In this document: one piece after another, positions 7,526 through 15,755 of the stretch | How positions within the stretch are numbered: position 1 is the first letter of the stretch | Layout of the letters: each line of letters starts with the position of its first letter | Source of the DNA: an uncultured Clostridia bacterium | GTDB taxonomy: Bacteria; Bacillota; Clostridia; Oscillospirales; CAG-272 | Length of the DNA: 64,000 nt | NCBI GenBank assembly: GCA_904501985.1 | Contig: CAJGCT010000002.1 | Coordinates: 1 to 64,000, forward strand | Reading direction: 5' to 3' | The notes under the pieces: generated by a model | The model's input: the letters and a program-made list of their open reading frames with translations, nothing else | Database searches by the model: none | Told to the model about the DNA's origin: nothing | Translations under genes and position numbers: made by a program

Positions 7526-8292
7526 CCTGCGTCATCTAACGCCACCTCGCCGCGGTACAGCTCAGACGCAGGCTTGCGGCCTATGCTGACAAAAACGCCG
7601 TCAACCTCCAAGCTTGTTTCATCCCCGCTTTTCAGATTCTTTATTTTAACACCGCGAAGCCTTTCTTCAGCGTCAAAACAGGCAACCGTGCTGTCCCAGA
7701 TAAATTTCACGTTTTCAGCCCTCATAAGCGGCTCATGATATATTTTTGTGGCGCGAAGTGTGTCCCTGCGGTGGATAACGTAAACAGTTTTGGCAAGATT
7801 CGAAAGATAAAGTGCATCCGATGCCGCGCTGTTTCCGCCGCCAACCACCGCCACCACCTTATCCTTGTAAAATCTGCCGTCGCAGTGGGCGCAGTAGTGC
7901 ACTCCGCGACCTGTCAATCTATCCTCAGCCTCCACAGAAAGTCTCCGCGGATCAGCACCGCCGCCAATCATTACAGTGCGTGCGTGTATATCACCGTCGG
8001 CGGTGATAAGCCGCTTTATTTTGCCGGAAAGCTCCGCGCCTATAATTTCAGCATACTGCGTTTTTGCACCGAATCGCTCTGCCCCTGCCTGCATCTTCAT
8101 TCCGAGTGTAAAACCGTCTACACCTTCATCAAATCCCGGGTAGTTGTCGATAACACCCGTAATCGTCATTTGCCCTCCGGCTGCCATTTTTTCCACAACA
8201 AGCGTATCAAGACCTGCACGCGCCGCATAAAGTGCCGCCGTATATCCTGCCGGTCCTCCGCCTATTATTACTGTATCATATATATGTGCCAT
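7372..8292 (-). CDS. trxB: Thioredoxin reductase
   Basis: A 306-residue flavoprotein that passes electrons from NAD(P)H to thioredoxin in the cytoplasm. The FAD-binding GGGPAG is at residues 11-16, the redox pair is CAHC at 134-137, a second nucleotide-binding motif (VVGGGNSAASDA) follows at about 148-159, and the FAD-closing YAIGDI is near residue 280. The length is normal for the family. GGGAG precedes the start. A GTGAC-N3-GTCAC palindrome is centred about 41 bases upstream of the predicted transcription start, and the same arrangement occurs at trxA, pointing to joint control by the adjacent Crp/Fnr-type regulator. Confidence 0.97.
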   Translation of the reverse strand: MAHIYDTVIIGGGPAGYTAALYAARAGLDTLVVEKMAAGGQMTITGVIDNYPGFDEGVDGFTLGMKMQAGAERFGAKTQYAEIIGAELSGKIKRLITADGDIHARTVMIGGGADPRRLSVEAEDRLTGRGVHYCAHCDGRFYKDKVVAVVGGGNSAASDALYLSNLAKTVYVIHRRDTLRATKIYHEPLMRAENVKFIWDSTVACFDAEERLRGVKIKNLKSGDETSLEVDGVFVSIGRKPASELYRGEVALDDAGYIIADETTRTNIDGVYAIGDIRTKALRQIVTAVADGATAVHFAEEYLAGV

Positions 8293-8327
8293 TGTAATTC
8301 TCCCTTAGTTTTTTACTTTACATCTAT

Positions 8328-8368
8328 ATTCTACCTCATTTTTTCCGTAATTTCCGTGACTGTGTCAC
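8328..8368 (-). promoter_or_regulatory. trxB promoter with activator palindrome
   Basis: The -10 hexamer TAGAAT (minus strand) is at 8328-8333 and no good -35 hexamer is present. The palindrome GTGAC-TGT-GTCAC at 8356-8368 is centred at about -41 from the inferred start at 8321, the position of a class II activator site. Confidence 0.65.
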
Positions 8369-8414
8369 AAAAAGGCTGAATTTGCGCGCTTTTATTCAAA
8401 AAATCACGGAATTA

Positions 8415-8443
8415 TTGACACATAGGCACAGACATGGTAAAAT
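8415..8443 (+). promoter_or_regulatory. Sigma-A promoter of the Crp/Fnr regulator
   Basis: TTGACA at 8415-8420, a 17-base spacer and TAAAAT at 8438-8443. The GTGAC palindrome at 8356-8368 is about 88 bases upstream of the expected start. Confidence 0.75.
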
Positions 8444-8476
8444 AAACTTATAATTTGACGTTATGAGAAGGATATG

Positions 8477-9157
8477 ATGAAAATAAACAACGAACAGCTT
8501 ATAAATCTTTTTAAAAACACATTTCCATTTTGGGAACAAATGAGTCCTGCTGACCAAGAAATGTTTCTTCGTTCATCTCACAGCTTCACATTCGAAAAAG
8601 GCACAAACATACACGACGGAAACGAATGCACAGGCGTGATACTTGTGAGAAGCGGCTCACTGCGGATATATCTTCTTTCCGATGAAGGCAAGGAGATTAC
8701 CCTCTACCGACTGTTTCCGGGCGATATGTGTATACTGTCAGCATCCTGCGTACTTAATACGATCACATTTGACGTGTTCATTGACGCAGAGGAAAATAGC
8801 GAATGTGTGGTTGTGGGCGGCTGTGCCTTTGAAGATCTGACACGCCGTATGCCCGAAGCTAAGATATTTGCCCTTGAAGCTGCTCTCAGCCGCTTTTCCG
8901 ATGTTATGTGGGTAATGCAGCAGATACTCTTTATGAGCCTTGATAGGCGGCTTGCTATCTTTTTGCTTGATGAAATTGCCAAAAACGGTGGCGATACCGT
9001 AAAACTGACTCACGAGCAGATCGCAAAATACATGGGATCTGCCCGTGAGGCTATATCGAGAATGCTTAAATATTTCGCCGCAGAGGGCATTATATCCTAT
9101 TCGCGCGGCGGTATCAATATTCTCGACAAGAAGAGACTTCGCGAATTAACCCTCTAA
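8477..9157 (+). CDS. Crp/Fnr-family transcriptional regulator
   Basis: A 226-residue regulator with an N-terminal cyclic-nucleotide-binding-type beta barrel (residues ~20-125) and a C-terminal winged helix-turn-helix. The recognition helix GSAREAISRMLKYF has the Arg-Glu-x3-Arg pattern by which E. coli CRP reads TGTGA. No N-terminal iron-sulphur cysteine cluster of FNR type is present, but several cysteines (CTG, MCILSASC, SECVVVGGC) lie in the sensory domain, so thiol sensing is possible. It lies between trxB and trxA, both of which carry matching palindromes. The start at 8477 is preferred because GAAGG then has workable spacing; ATG 8474 is the alternative. Confidence 0.9.
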   Translation: MKINNEQLINLFKNTFPFWEQMSPADQEMFLRSSHSFTFEKGTNIHDGNECTGVILVRSGSLRIYLLSDEGKEITLYRLFPGDMCILSASCVLNTITFDVFIDAEENSECVVVGGCAFEDLTRRMPEAKIFALEAALSRFSDVMWVMQQILFMSLDRRLAIFLLDEIAKNGGDTVKLTHEQIAKYMGSAREAISRMLKYFAAEGIISYSRGGINILDKKRLRELTL

Positions 9158-9454
9158 AAGCGACAGTATCTGAGCCTTGGGACGTGCGCCCGTAGCCTGA
9201 TTAACAATCTTTCCCTCTTTCATCACAACAAGCGTTGGGATGCTGAATACGCCGAATTCGCCTGCAAGCTCCTGCTCCAAGTCAACGTTTACCTTTCCCA
9301 CTACGATATCATCGCGCTCCTCGGCGATCTCGTCAATAATGGGAGAAACCATACGGCAGGGGCCGCACCATTCCGCATAGAAATCAATGAGAACAGGTTT
9401 CTCGCTATTTTTCAAAAGCTCTATATTTTCTTTGTTTATGTTTATAACCGACAT
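9146..9454 (-). CDS. trxA: Thioredoxin
   Basis: A 102-residue thioredoxin with the classical WCGPC active site (Cys30, Cys33) and the cis-proline in SIPT near residue 73. It reduces protein disulphides using electrons from TrxB. The start at 9454 is set by AAAGGAA upstream and by the usual family N-terminus; the frame extends further upstream but into the promoter. Its 3' end overlaps the convergent regulator gene by 12 bases. It shares with trxB the palindrome centred at -41. Confidence 0.96.
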   Translation of the reverse strand: MSVININKENIELLKNSEKPVLIDFYAEWCGPCRMVSPIIDEIAEERDDIVVGKVNVDLEQELAGEFGVFSIPTLVVMKEGKIVNQATGARPKAQILSLLEG

Positions 9455-9490
9455 TTTGTCACATTCCTTTCGTTTTTGATTTGCACCTAT

Positions 9491-9531
9491 ATTATACCCT
9501 GTATACATTATATTTTCCGTGACTTAGTCAC
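9491..9531 (-). promoter_or_regulatory. trxA promoter with activator palindrome
   Basis: The -10 hexamer TATAAT (minus strand) is at 9491-9496, without a good -35. The palindrome GTGAC-TTA-GTCAC at 9519-9531 is centred at about -41 from the inferred start at 9484, the same geometry as at trxB. Confidence 0.68.
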
Positions 9532-9535
9532 ATTC

Positions 9536-9565
9536 ACCGCCGCCGAATGACGGCGGTCTTTTTTT
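9536..9565 (+). terminator. Rightward intrinsic terminator before sbcD
   Basis: Stem ACCGCCG (9536-9542) pairs with CGGCGGT (9551-9557), followed by seven T. It faces rightward and has no T-run on the other side. The only rightward gene upstream is the Crp/Fnr regulator, so its transcript may run antisense through trxA before stopping here. Confidence 0.75.
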
Positions 9566-9568
9566 CAC

Positions 9569-9597
9569 TTGCACTTCGGCGCAATTTATGCTATAAT
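9569..9597 (+). promoter_or_regulatory. Promoter of sbcDC
   Basis: TTGCAC at 9569-9574 and TATAAT at 9592-9597 with a 17-base spacer, immediately after the preceding terminator. Confidence 0.7.
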
Positions 9598-9635
9598 AAA
9601 GTATACAAACGATTTCCTTAGTCAGTGAGGCAACT

Positions 9636-10778
9636 ATGAAATTTTTCCATCTGTCCGATCTTCATCTCGGGAAGCGGCTCTTTGAGTTTTCGCTTATCGA
9701 AGATCAATTATACATACTTGACATGATACTTGAAGCCGCGGACACACACCGTCCCGATGCTGTGGTCATTGCAGGAGATATATACGACAAATCCGTGCCC
9801 ACCGCAGAGGCGGTAACACTGTTTGACGGATTTCTTTCAAAACTGCGTCAAAAGAACATCAAAGTGTTAGTAATAAGCGGCAATCACGACTCCCCGGAAA
9901 GAATGGCATTCGCATCAGGACTTCTCAGTGAAGCTGAAATATATGTATCCCCTGTGTGGGACGGAAATGTGACTCCCATTCGTCTTTTTGACTCATACGG
10001 CGAGGTGAATTTCTATCTTCTCCCATTCATAAAGCCCTCGCACGTGAGAAAATGCTTTCCCGACGCCCCATGCGACTCATATACCGATGCCGTGCGCATT
10101 GCGGTAGAACAAATGGGAATAGATAAGGGACTTCGGAATGTGCTTGTAACTCACCAGTTTATCACAGGCGCATCCCGCTCGGATTCTGAGGAGCTGAATG
10201 TGGGCGGCTCGGATAATGTTGATGTATCTGTGCTCGACGGATTCGATTATGTGGCTCTCGGTCACATACATACGCCCCAGAAAATCACACGTGACACCGT
10301 ACGCTACTGCGGAACGCCGCTTAAATATTCTTTCTCCGAAGCGGCGCACGAAAAATCCGTTGCCGTAGTTGACATGGGCGAAAAAGGGGATGTGAAAATA
10401 AGTACCCTGCCCCTTGTGCCAAAGCGCGACCTTCGCGAGCTTCGCGGAAGCTACGATTCTCTGACTCTTAAAAAAAATTACGAAAACACCGCGTGCGGTG
10501 ACTATCTTCACATCACGCTTACCGATGAGGACGATATTCCGGATGCCATATCAAAGCTCCGTGTCATATACCCGAATCTTATGAAGCTTGATTACGATAA
10601 TCGCCGCACACGTGCAGTAGGTGTGGCAAGTACGGATGCACCGGACGAAAAGCGCACTCCGTTTGAGCTTTTTTCACACTTTTTTGAAAAACAGAACGAC
10701 CGTCCTATGAGTGACGAACAGCAAGCATATATAGAGGAACTTTTTGAAAAGCTCGGTGAAAAGGAGCATAAAAAATGA
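9636..10778 (+). CDS. sbcD: Nuclease subunit SbcD (Mre11-like)
   Basis: A 380-residue metallophosphoesterase, the nuclease of the SbcCD (Rad50-Mre11) complex that opens DNA hairpins and trims blocked ends. The phosphoesterase motifs are in order: DLHLGKR (~residue 8), GDIYDK (~47), GNHDS (~91), and GHIHTP (~210). Length and order match the family. It overlaps sbcC by four bases (ATGA), so the two subunits are translationally coupled. The many hairpin repeats in this genome are potential substrates. Confidence 0.95.
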   Translation: MKFFHLSDLHLGKRLFEFSLIEDQLYILDMILEAADTHRPDAVVIAGDIYDKSVPTAEAVTLFDGFLSKLRQKNIKVLVISGNHDSPERMAFASGLLSEAEIYVSPVWDGNVTPIRLFDSYGEVNFYLLPFIKPSHVRKCFPDAPCDSYTDAVRIAVEQMGIDKGLRNVLVTHQFITGASRSDSEELNVGGSDNVDVSVLDGFDYVALGHIHTPQKITRDTVRYCGTPLKYSFSEAAHEKSVAVVDMGEKGDVKISTLPLVPKRDLRELRGSYDSLTLKKNYENTACGDYLHITLTDEDDIPDAISKLRVIYPNLMKLDYDNRRTRAVGVASTDAPDEKRTPFELFSHFFEKQNDRPMSDEQQAYIEELFEKLGEKEHKK

Positions 10779-13531
10779 GACCTTTAAAACTCACAATGCG
10801 TGCGTTCGGGCCTTATGCCGATACCGTAACGCTTGATATGGACCGTCTCGGAAAGGACGGACTTTACCTTATCTGCGGCGACACAGGAGCCGGAAAAACC
10901 ACGATTTTTGATGCGATCACCTTTGCATTGTACGGAGAAGCAAGCGGCTCTCACCGCGATGCCGCTCAGCTTCGCTCAAAATATGCCGCGTCCGATACAC
11001 CTACCGAGGTGGTGCTTGTCTTTGACTATTCGGGTGATATTTATACTGTGCGCCGCAGTCCCGAATATAAGCGCGAATCAAAGCGCGGCGGCGGTATGAC
11101 AACAAGCCGCGCAGAAGCGGAGCTTATATGCCCTGACGGTACTATTGTTACCAAAATAAAAGAGGTTGATGAGGCTATCCGCACTCTTATGGGAGTTGAC
11201 AAAACACAGTTTTGCCAAATAGCCATGATAGCGCAGGGAGATTTCCGTGAGCTTCTGTTTGCCGCCACAGATACCCGTATCAAAATATTCCGCAAGCTTT
11301 TCGGAACAGGTCTGTACAAGGAGCTCCAGGAGGAGTTGAAATCCGCCGCCGCTTCTGCACACCGCGAATATGAGATGCTGTCGTTTGGTGCAAAGCAGTA
11401 TCTTGACAGTATATATGCGGACGATTCATTTTCCGATGAACTTGAAGCGGCACGTTCCGGCAAGCTTACCTCAGAAGAAACCTTGGTGCTTGCCGAAAAA
11501 ATTATATCCGCCGACAAATCAGAACATACTGCTTTGTCTGAGCGAATGACCGTGATTGAGCGCGAATTATCGGAGCTTGCAAAATCTCTTGGCAAAGCAC
11601 AGGAAATTGAGAAAAACAAAAATGCTCTTGAGGATGCCAAGACTCAGCTTATCGCCCGCAGTGCCGCCCTTGATTCCTTGACCGAGGCACTCAAACAGGA
11701 GAGTGCACGTGCGCCGGAGCGCGACCGTCTCCATGAGCATATCACCCTTACAAAAGGAAATCTGCCAAGATACGATGAGCTTGAAGAACTTCGTGGGCAG
11801 CAGGCAAACGAAATGCGTGGGGTATCCGAAAGTTCATCGGCACTCGCCGATATACTCAGTCAGCATGAGAAAAGCAAAGCTGAACTGCGTATTCTTTCAG
11901 GTGAGGCTGAGGAGCTGTCCCATACGGGTGAAGCCATAGAGCGGCTGGAAGCTGAAAAGCGTGAGCTTTCAGCTCGCAGGCAGGCACTCACCGGATTATC
12001 ACACGAGATTAGTATGTATGGCGCGATGACAAAACAGCGTGATGCCGTAAAAGCGGAATACATACTGATATCCACTCACGCTGAGCAGATGCAGGCGACC
12101 CTTAATAAGCTTAACAAGGCATTTCTTGATGACAGAGCAGGTGTGTTGGCAGAGACGCTCTCCGATGGCTCTCCGTGTCCCGTATGCGGCTCCTGCCACC
12201 ATCCGAATCCGGCAAAGAAAGCTCTTCGCGCCCCCACCGAGGAAGAGCTGAAGCAAGCCGCCGAAATAAGCGAAAAAACCATGGCACAAGCCATGGAGAA
12301 AAGTGCGGATGCCGAAAGGCTTATCGGCAAGTGTGATGAAAAATACTCCGCTATACTGAGACTTTCCGCAGAGCTTTTAGGAGCAGAATATGATGATATT
12401 GAAAACGAATGCAAAAAGCAGACGGATATATGCGACGCTTCAATATCAAAAGTAAGCACCGAGCTTTCCGCCGAACAAAAGCGAATCACAAGGCGTAGTG
12501 AGCTTGCTGTAATTATTCCTAAGCTGACAGCTGAAATTGAAGCGCTTGATACCAAATCACGAAAGCTCAGCGACGAGGTTAATGCCGCCAAAAGCCGTCT
12601 TGGAAATATTGACGAGTCCATAAAAAAGCTGACATCCCTGTTGGAATTTAACAGCCGTCTCTCGGCACAGGAGTGCATTGAAGCCGAAACCGCCGAGCTT
12701 TCAAAGTACCGCGCCGCACTTGAAGATGCCATAACGCGTCACAATGATTGCAAAGCAGAAGTAAGTGGTCTCGGTGAAACCATCTCACTATTGGAATCGA
12801 GGCTCAAAGATGCCTCTGAAATCGACACCTGTGCGCTTACAGATAAGCACAATACTTTGACAGATGAAAAGCGACTGCTAAGTGAGCGGATTACAGCCCT
12901 TCAGGTACGCATTGAAGCCAACGTATCGGCTCTCACAAAATATCGCTCTGCCGCATACAAGCTTGCATCCGCCGAAAAACAGCTTATATCTCTGCGAGCT
13001 CTTTCCAACACCGCAAACGGCAATATAAGCGGCAGAGAAAAAATAATGCTTGAGACATATGTGCAAATGACTTTCTTTGACCGTATCATATCAAGAGCCA
13101 ACACCAGATTTATGCTGATGTCCGGCGGACAGTATGAATTAAAGCGCAGAATAGTTCCTGAGAACAACCGCTCTCAAAGCGGCTTGGAGCTTGATGTTGT
13201 GGACCACTACAACGGAACGGAGCGGAGCGTTTCCACGCTGTCCGGCGGAGAAGCATTTAAAGCCTCGCTGTCACTTGCACTTGGTTTATCGGATGAGATA
13301 CAGTCATCCTCAGGCGGTATCAGACTTGATACCATGTTCGTTGACGAGGGATTCGGCTCTCTTGACGAAAATTCTCTTGCGCAGTCGATCGACACTCTCA
13401 TAAAGCTATCCGACGAATGCCGCCTTGTGGGCATTATATCCCATGTATCCGAGCTTAAAGAGCGGATCGACCGGCGTATTATTGTTACCAAGGACCGCAC
13501 AGGCGGAAGCCGCGCGGAAATTGTAGTGTAA
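10775..13531 (+). CDS. sbcC: ATPase subunit SbcC (Rad50-like)
   Basis: A 918-residue SMC-like ATPase partner of SbcD. The N-terminus holds Walker A (GDTGAGKTT, about residues 35-43). Two long coiled-coil regions flank the zinc hook CPVCG at 468-472. The C-terminus holds the signature LSGGEAFKASLSLALGL (~820) and Walker B MFVDEGFGSLDE (~855). All required motifs are intact. It is transcribed with sbcD and followed by a strong terminator at 13547-13583. Confidence 0.96.
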   Translation: MRPLKLTMRAFGPYADTVTLDMDRLGKDGLYLICGDTGAGKTTIFDAITFALYGEASGSHRDAAQLRSKYAASDTPTEVVLVFDYSGDIYTVRRSPEYKRESKRGGGMTTSRAEAELICPDGTIVTKIKEVDEAIRTLMGVDKTQFCQIAMIAQGDFRELLFAATDTRIKIFRKLFGTGLYKELQEELKSAAASAHREYEMLSFGAKQYLDSIYADDSFSDELEAARSGKLTSEETLVLAEKIISADKSEHTALSERMTVIERELSELAKSLGKAQEIEKNKNALEDAKTQLIARSAALDSLTEALKQESARAPERDRLHEHITLTKGNLPRYDELEELRGQQANEMRGVSESSSALADILSQHEKSKAELRILSGEAEELSHTGEAIERLEAEKRELSARRQALTGLSHEISMYGAMTKQRDAVKAEYILISTHAEQMQATLNKLNKAFLDDRAGVLAETLSDGSPCPVCGSCHHPNPAKKALRAPTEEELKQAAEISEKTMAQAMEKSADAERLIGKCDEKYSAILRLSAELLGAEYDDIENECKKQTDICDASISKVSTELSAEQKRITRRSELAVIIPKLTAEIEALDTKSRKLSDEVNAAKSRLGNIDESIKKLTSLLEFNSRLSAQECIEAETAELSKYRAALEDAITRHNDCKAEVSGLGETISLLESRLKDASEIDTCALTDKHNTLTDEKRLLSERITALQVRIEANVSALTKYRSAAYKLASAEKQLISLRALSNTANGNISGREKIMLETYVQMTFFDRIISRANTRFMLMSGGQYELKRRIVPENNRSQSGLELDVVDHYNGTERSVSTLSGGEAFKASLSLALGLSDEIQSSSGGIRLDTMFVDEGFGSLDENSLAQSIDTLIKLSDECRLVGIISHVSELKERIDRRIIVTKDRTGGSRAEIVV

Positions 13532-13546
13532 TAAGCGTTCTACGCA

Positions 13547-13583
13547 AAAAACAAGGTCAACCGTTTTGATTGACCTTGTTTTT
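13547..13583. terminator. Bidirectional terminator between sbcC and the FKBP lipoprotein
   Basis: Left arm AAAAACAAGGTCAA pairs with right arm TTGACCTTGTTTTT around a 9-base loop. It lies between two convergent genes and has A- and T-runs suited to both directions. Confidence 0.88.
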
Positions 13584-13593
13584 GATTTGGTTA

Positions 13594-14670
13594 TTACTCT
13601 GCCACGGAAGCATCAAGTCCGTCTACAAGATTTCCGTTGTCAATAATAAACTGAGGAAGAATTTCCTGATACAGCATAAACTGCTTTATATAGGGCTTGC
13701 CGTACTGTTCTACCTGCTCTGTATAACCTGCGGCTTCAATATCCGCGTCGATAACAGTAATGCCTTCGATTTCCGCAATAGCCTGTGCCGCAAGATAAAG
13801 CTTAGCATCCGCAATATACGTCTCCTTGCCGGCTTCAATATATGCATCCTTTGAATCATAACCCATAAGGGACATATACTCATCTAAGGTATATCCGTAA
13901 TTTGCCGCCTCGGTTTCGTAATATGACATCTCGTAATTTATAAGATAATCCACAACGCTCTGAGGAACCTCCTCACAAACAGCCTCAGCAAGAAGGTCAG
14001 TGAAGAAATAGAACTTGTCCATGTTTACGCGCCACTCTTTGATATCCTCAATAAGAGCCTCGGCACTCTCAAATCCATAGTCAGCCGCCATTTCATCGGT
14101 AAGCTCAGCTTCAATGTATTCGCCGCGTATATAGTTGATAGTCACATCAAACACAGCCTCTTTGCCGTTAAGGTCTTCTCTGCCGTAATCTTCCGGATAA
14201 GTTACCGTAACGCTGAAAGTCTCACCCGGAGTATGTCCGATAAGCTGCTCTAAAAATCCCTCAACATACTCAGTTACACCGATAGTTACTTCCGTGCCGA
14301 GTCCGCCGGTGTTGGCACCGTCGAACTGTACACCGTCAATCTTTCCAACATAGTCGATATTGAGTGTGTCTCCGTCTTCCACCGCACGGTCCTTTATCTG
14401 CTCATAGTAGCTGTAGGATGAGGTGATACCCGAAATTTCTTTCTCCACCTCCTCATCGGATGCAACAGGAATACCGCTGTCAATGTCAACACCCTTGTAT
14501 TCAGGGAGAGTCACAATATCAGATGCTTTAATTCCCTCAAAGAATCCGTTCTCGTCAAGACCGTTGCTGTAATTGTAGACAGAGCCTGCATTTGAATTTC
14601 CGCAGGCAGTAACGGATGCCGCAAGCAGTAATGCAAGCGCTGCGGCTGTAATTTTGTTAGCTGCTTTCAT
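13594..14670 (-). CDS. Secreted FKBP / trigger-factor-like prolyl isomerase lipoprotein
   Basis: A 358-residue protein with a signal peptide and lipobox ending VTAC (Cys23), so it should be anchored outside the membrane. Residues ~95-190 form an FKBP-type domain (DGDTLNIDYVGKIDG, GVTEYVEGFLEQLIG, GETFSVTVTYPEDYG). The C-terminal half is helical, resembling the trigger-factor chaperone arms rather than PrsA. It would help exported proteins fold. The ribosome-binding and N-terminal tail domain of cytosolic trigger factor is missing. It is a single gene ending at a bidirectional terminator. Confidence 0.88.
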   Translation of the reverse strand: MKAANKITAAALALLLAASVTACGNSNAGSVYNYSNGLDENGFFEGIKASDIVTLPEYKGVDIDSGIPVASDEEVEKEISGITSSYSYYEQIKDRAVEDGDTLNIDYVGKIDGVQFDGANTGGLGTEVTIGVTEYVEGFLEQLIGHTPGETFSVTVTYPEDYGREDLNGKEAVFDVTINYIRGEYIEAELTDEMAADYGFESAEALIEDIKEWRVNMDKFYFFTDLLAEAVCEEVPQSVVDYLINYEMSYYETEAANYGYTLDEYMSLMGYDSKDAYIEAGKETYIADAKLYLAAQAIAEIEGITVIDADIEAAGYTEQVEQYGKPYIKQFMLYQEILPQFIIDNGNLVDGLDASVAE

Positions 14671-14722
14671 TTTTTTACTCCATTCTTATCTAAAATTCTT
14701 ATATTTCCCACCCAAAGTCTTA

Positions 14723-15604
14723 TTAAGACTCCGGATAATAGGGCTTACAAAGGTGTGAGGGAATGCCTCGATCAAACAGTGCTCTCTGCGCCGATTGGGC
14801 AAGGCTTTCTGTCTCGAAAATACCGAAAACCGACGGTCCGCTTCCGCTCATCATAGCACGCAGTGCACCGGTCGACGACAGTATGTCCTTTATTTCACGT
14901 GCCTCGGCGTGATGTGGAAGCACCGCAGATTCAAATATATTGGTCATTCCATTGGCGATAGCCGGAAGCTCACCGGTTTCAATAAGTGCCGCAAATTCGC
15001 CTGCATCCACACTGCGAGCGGAAAAATCATACATTTCGTCAAGCTTTTTATATGCGGCGGGCGTTGAAATGCCCTCACCGCGGCAGGCGATAACGATATG
15101 ACAGTCGGGAAGCGGTGCACAGGGCAAAAATACGTCGCCGATGCCCTTTGTAATGCTTATGCCCTGCATTATGCAGAATGGCACGTCCGCACCGATCTTT
15201 CGCGCAAGCGCACACAGCTCACTTTTTGAAAAAACACCGTTATACAACTCATTAAGTGCCGCAAGCGTCGCCGCGGCATCGGAGCTTCCGCCCCCAAGTC
15301 CTGCCGCCATTGGTATATGTTTATCAATGCTTATAGACAGATCGTACATCTTCACATCTGCCGCTTCAAAAAAGAGCTTCGCGGCACGGTAACATAAATT
15401 CCGCTCATCACGGGGCACATCGGGAACGGAGCACTCAACAGATATGTTCTGTCCCGTGCCCTCTTTAATCACAAATGTAAGCTCGTCAAAAAGCGATACC
15501 GTCTGCATAACGCTTTCAATATCATGATACCCGTCAGGGCGGCGTGCACTCACTTCAAGGAACAGATTTATCTTGGCAGGTGCCTTTTTAATTATCCTTG
15601 TCAT
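14723..15604 (-). CDS. ispE: 4-diphosphocytidyl-2-C-methyl-D-erythritol kinase
   Basis: A 293-residue GHMP kinase of the MEP isoprenoid pathway. It begins with the typical KAPAKINLFLEV, has the ATP-binding GLGGGSSDAAA at about residues 93-103 and a C-terminal MMSGSGPSVFGIF motif. The start at 15604 matches the family N-terminus; ATG 15616 is possible. No clear ribosome site precedes either. Immediately upstream is a cluster of three short hairpins (15618-15696), which seems to have replaced normal leader sequence. Confidence 0.94.
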   Translation of the reverse strand: MTRIIKKAPAKINLFLEVSARRPDGYHDIESVMQTVSLFDELTFVIKEGTGQNISVECSVPDVPRDERNLCYRAAKLFFEAADVKMYDLSISIDKHIPMAAGLGGGSSDAAATLAALNELYNGVFSKSELCALARKIGADVPFCIMQGISITKGIGDVFLPCAPLPDCHIVIACRGEGISTPAAYKKLDEMYDFSARSVDAGEFAALIETGELPAIANGMTNIFESAVLPHHAEAREIKDILSSTGALRAMMSGSGPSVFGIFETESLAQSAQRALFDRGIPSHLCKPYYPES

Positions 15605-15617
15605 AATTATGACCATG

Positions 15618-15696
15618 ACTTTCGCGAAGCGAAAGTTTCCTTTCTAAGCGATGCAAAGCATCGCATGGAGTTCGGGGCTGGTTTGCGAAGCAAAAC
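15618..15696. repeat. Cluster of short triloop hairpins upstream of ispE
   Basis: Three closely spaced hairpins: ACTTTCGC-GAA-GCGAAAGT (15618-15636), GCGATGC-AAA-GCATCGC (15648-15664) and GTTTGC-GAA-GCAAAAC (15681-15696, one bulge). On the minus strand each has a GC-(TTC or TTT)-GC core. The same core appears at 7.3 and 57.5-57.7 kb. Confidence 0.75.
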
Positions 15697-15729
15697 ATTG
15701 CCGGGACGGCGATGTAAGCCACAAAACAC

Positions 15730-15755
15730 AGTCTGAAAAATTTATTTTTCAGACT
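15730..15755 (-). terminator. Hairpin after the DUF362 gene
   Basis: Arms 15730-15741 and 15744-15755 (AGTCTGAAAAAT and its complement) form a perfect inverted repeat starting one base after the stop. The following T-run is weak, so termination may be partial. Confidence 0.55.

Noticed and set aside
8477..9157. FNR-type oxygen sensor
   Set aside because: The N-terminal cysteine cluster needed for a 4Fe-4S cluster is absent and the palindrome is not a TTGAT-N4-ATCAA site.
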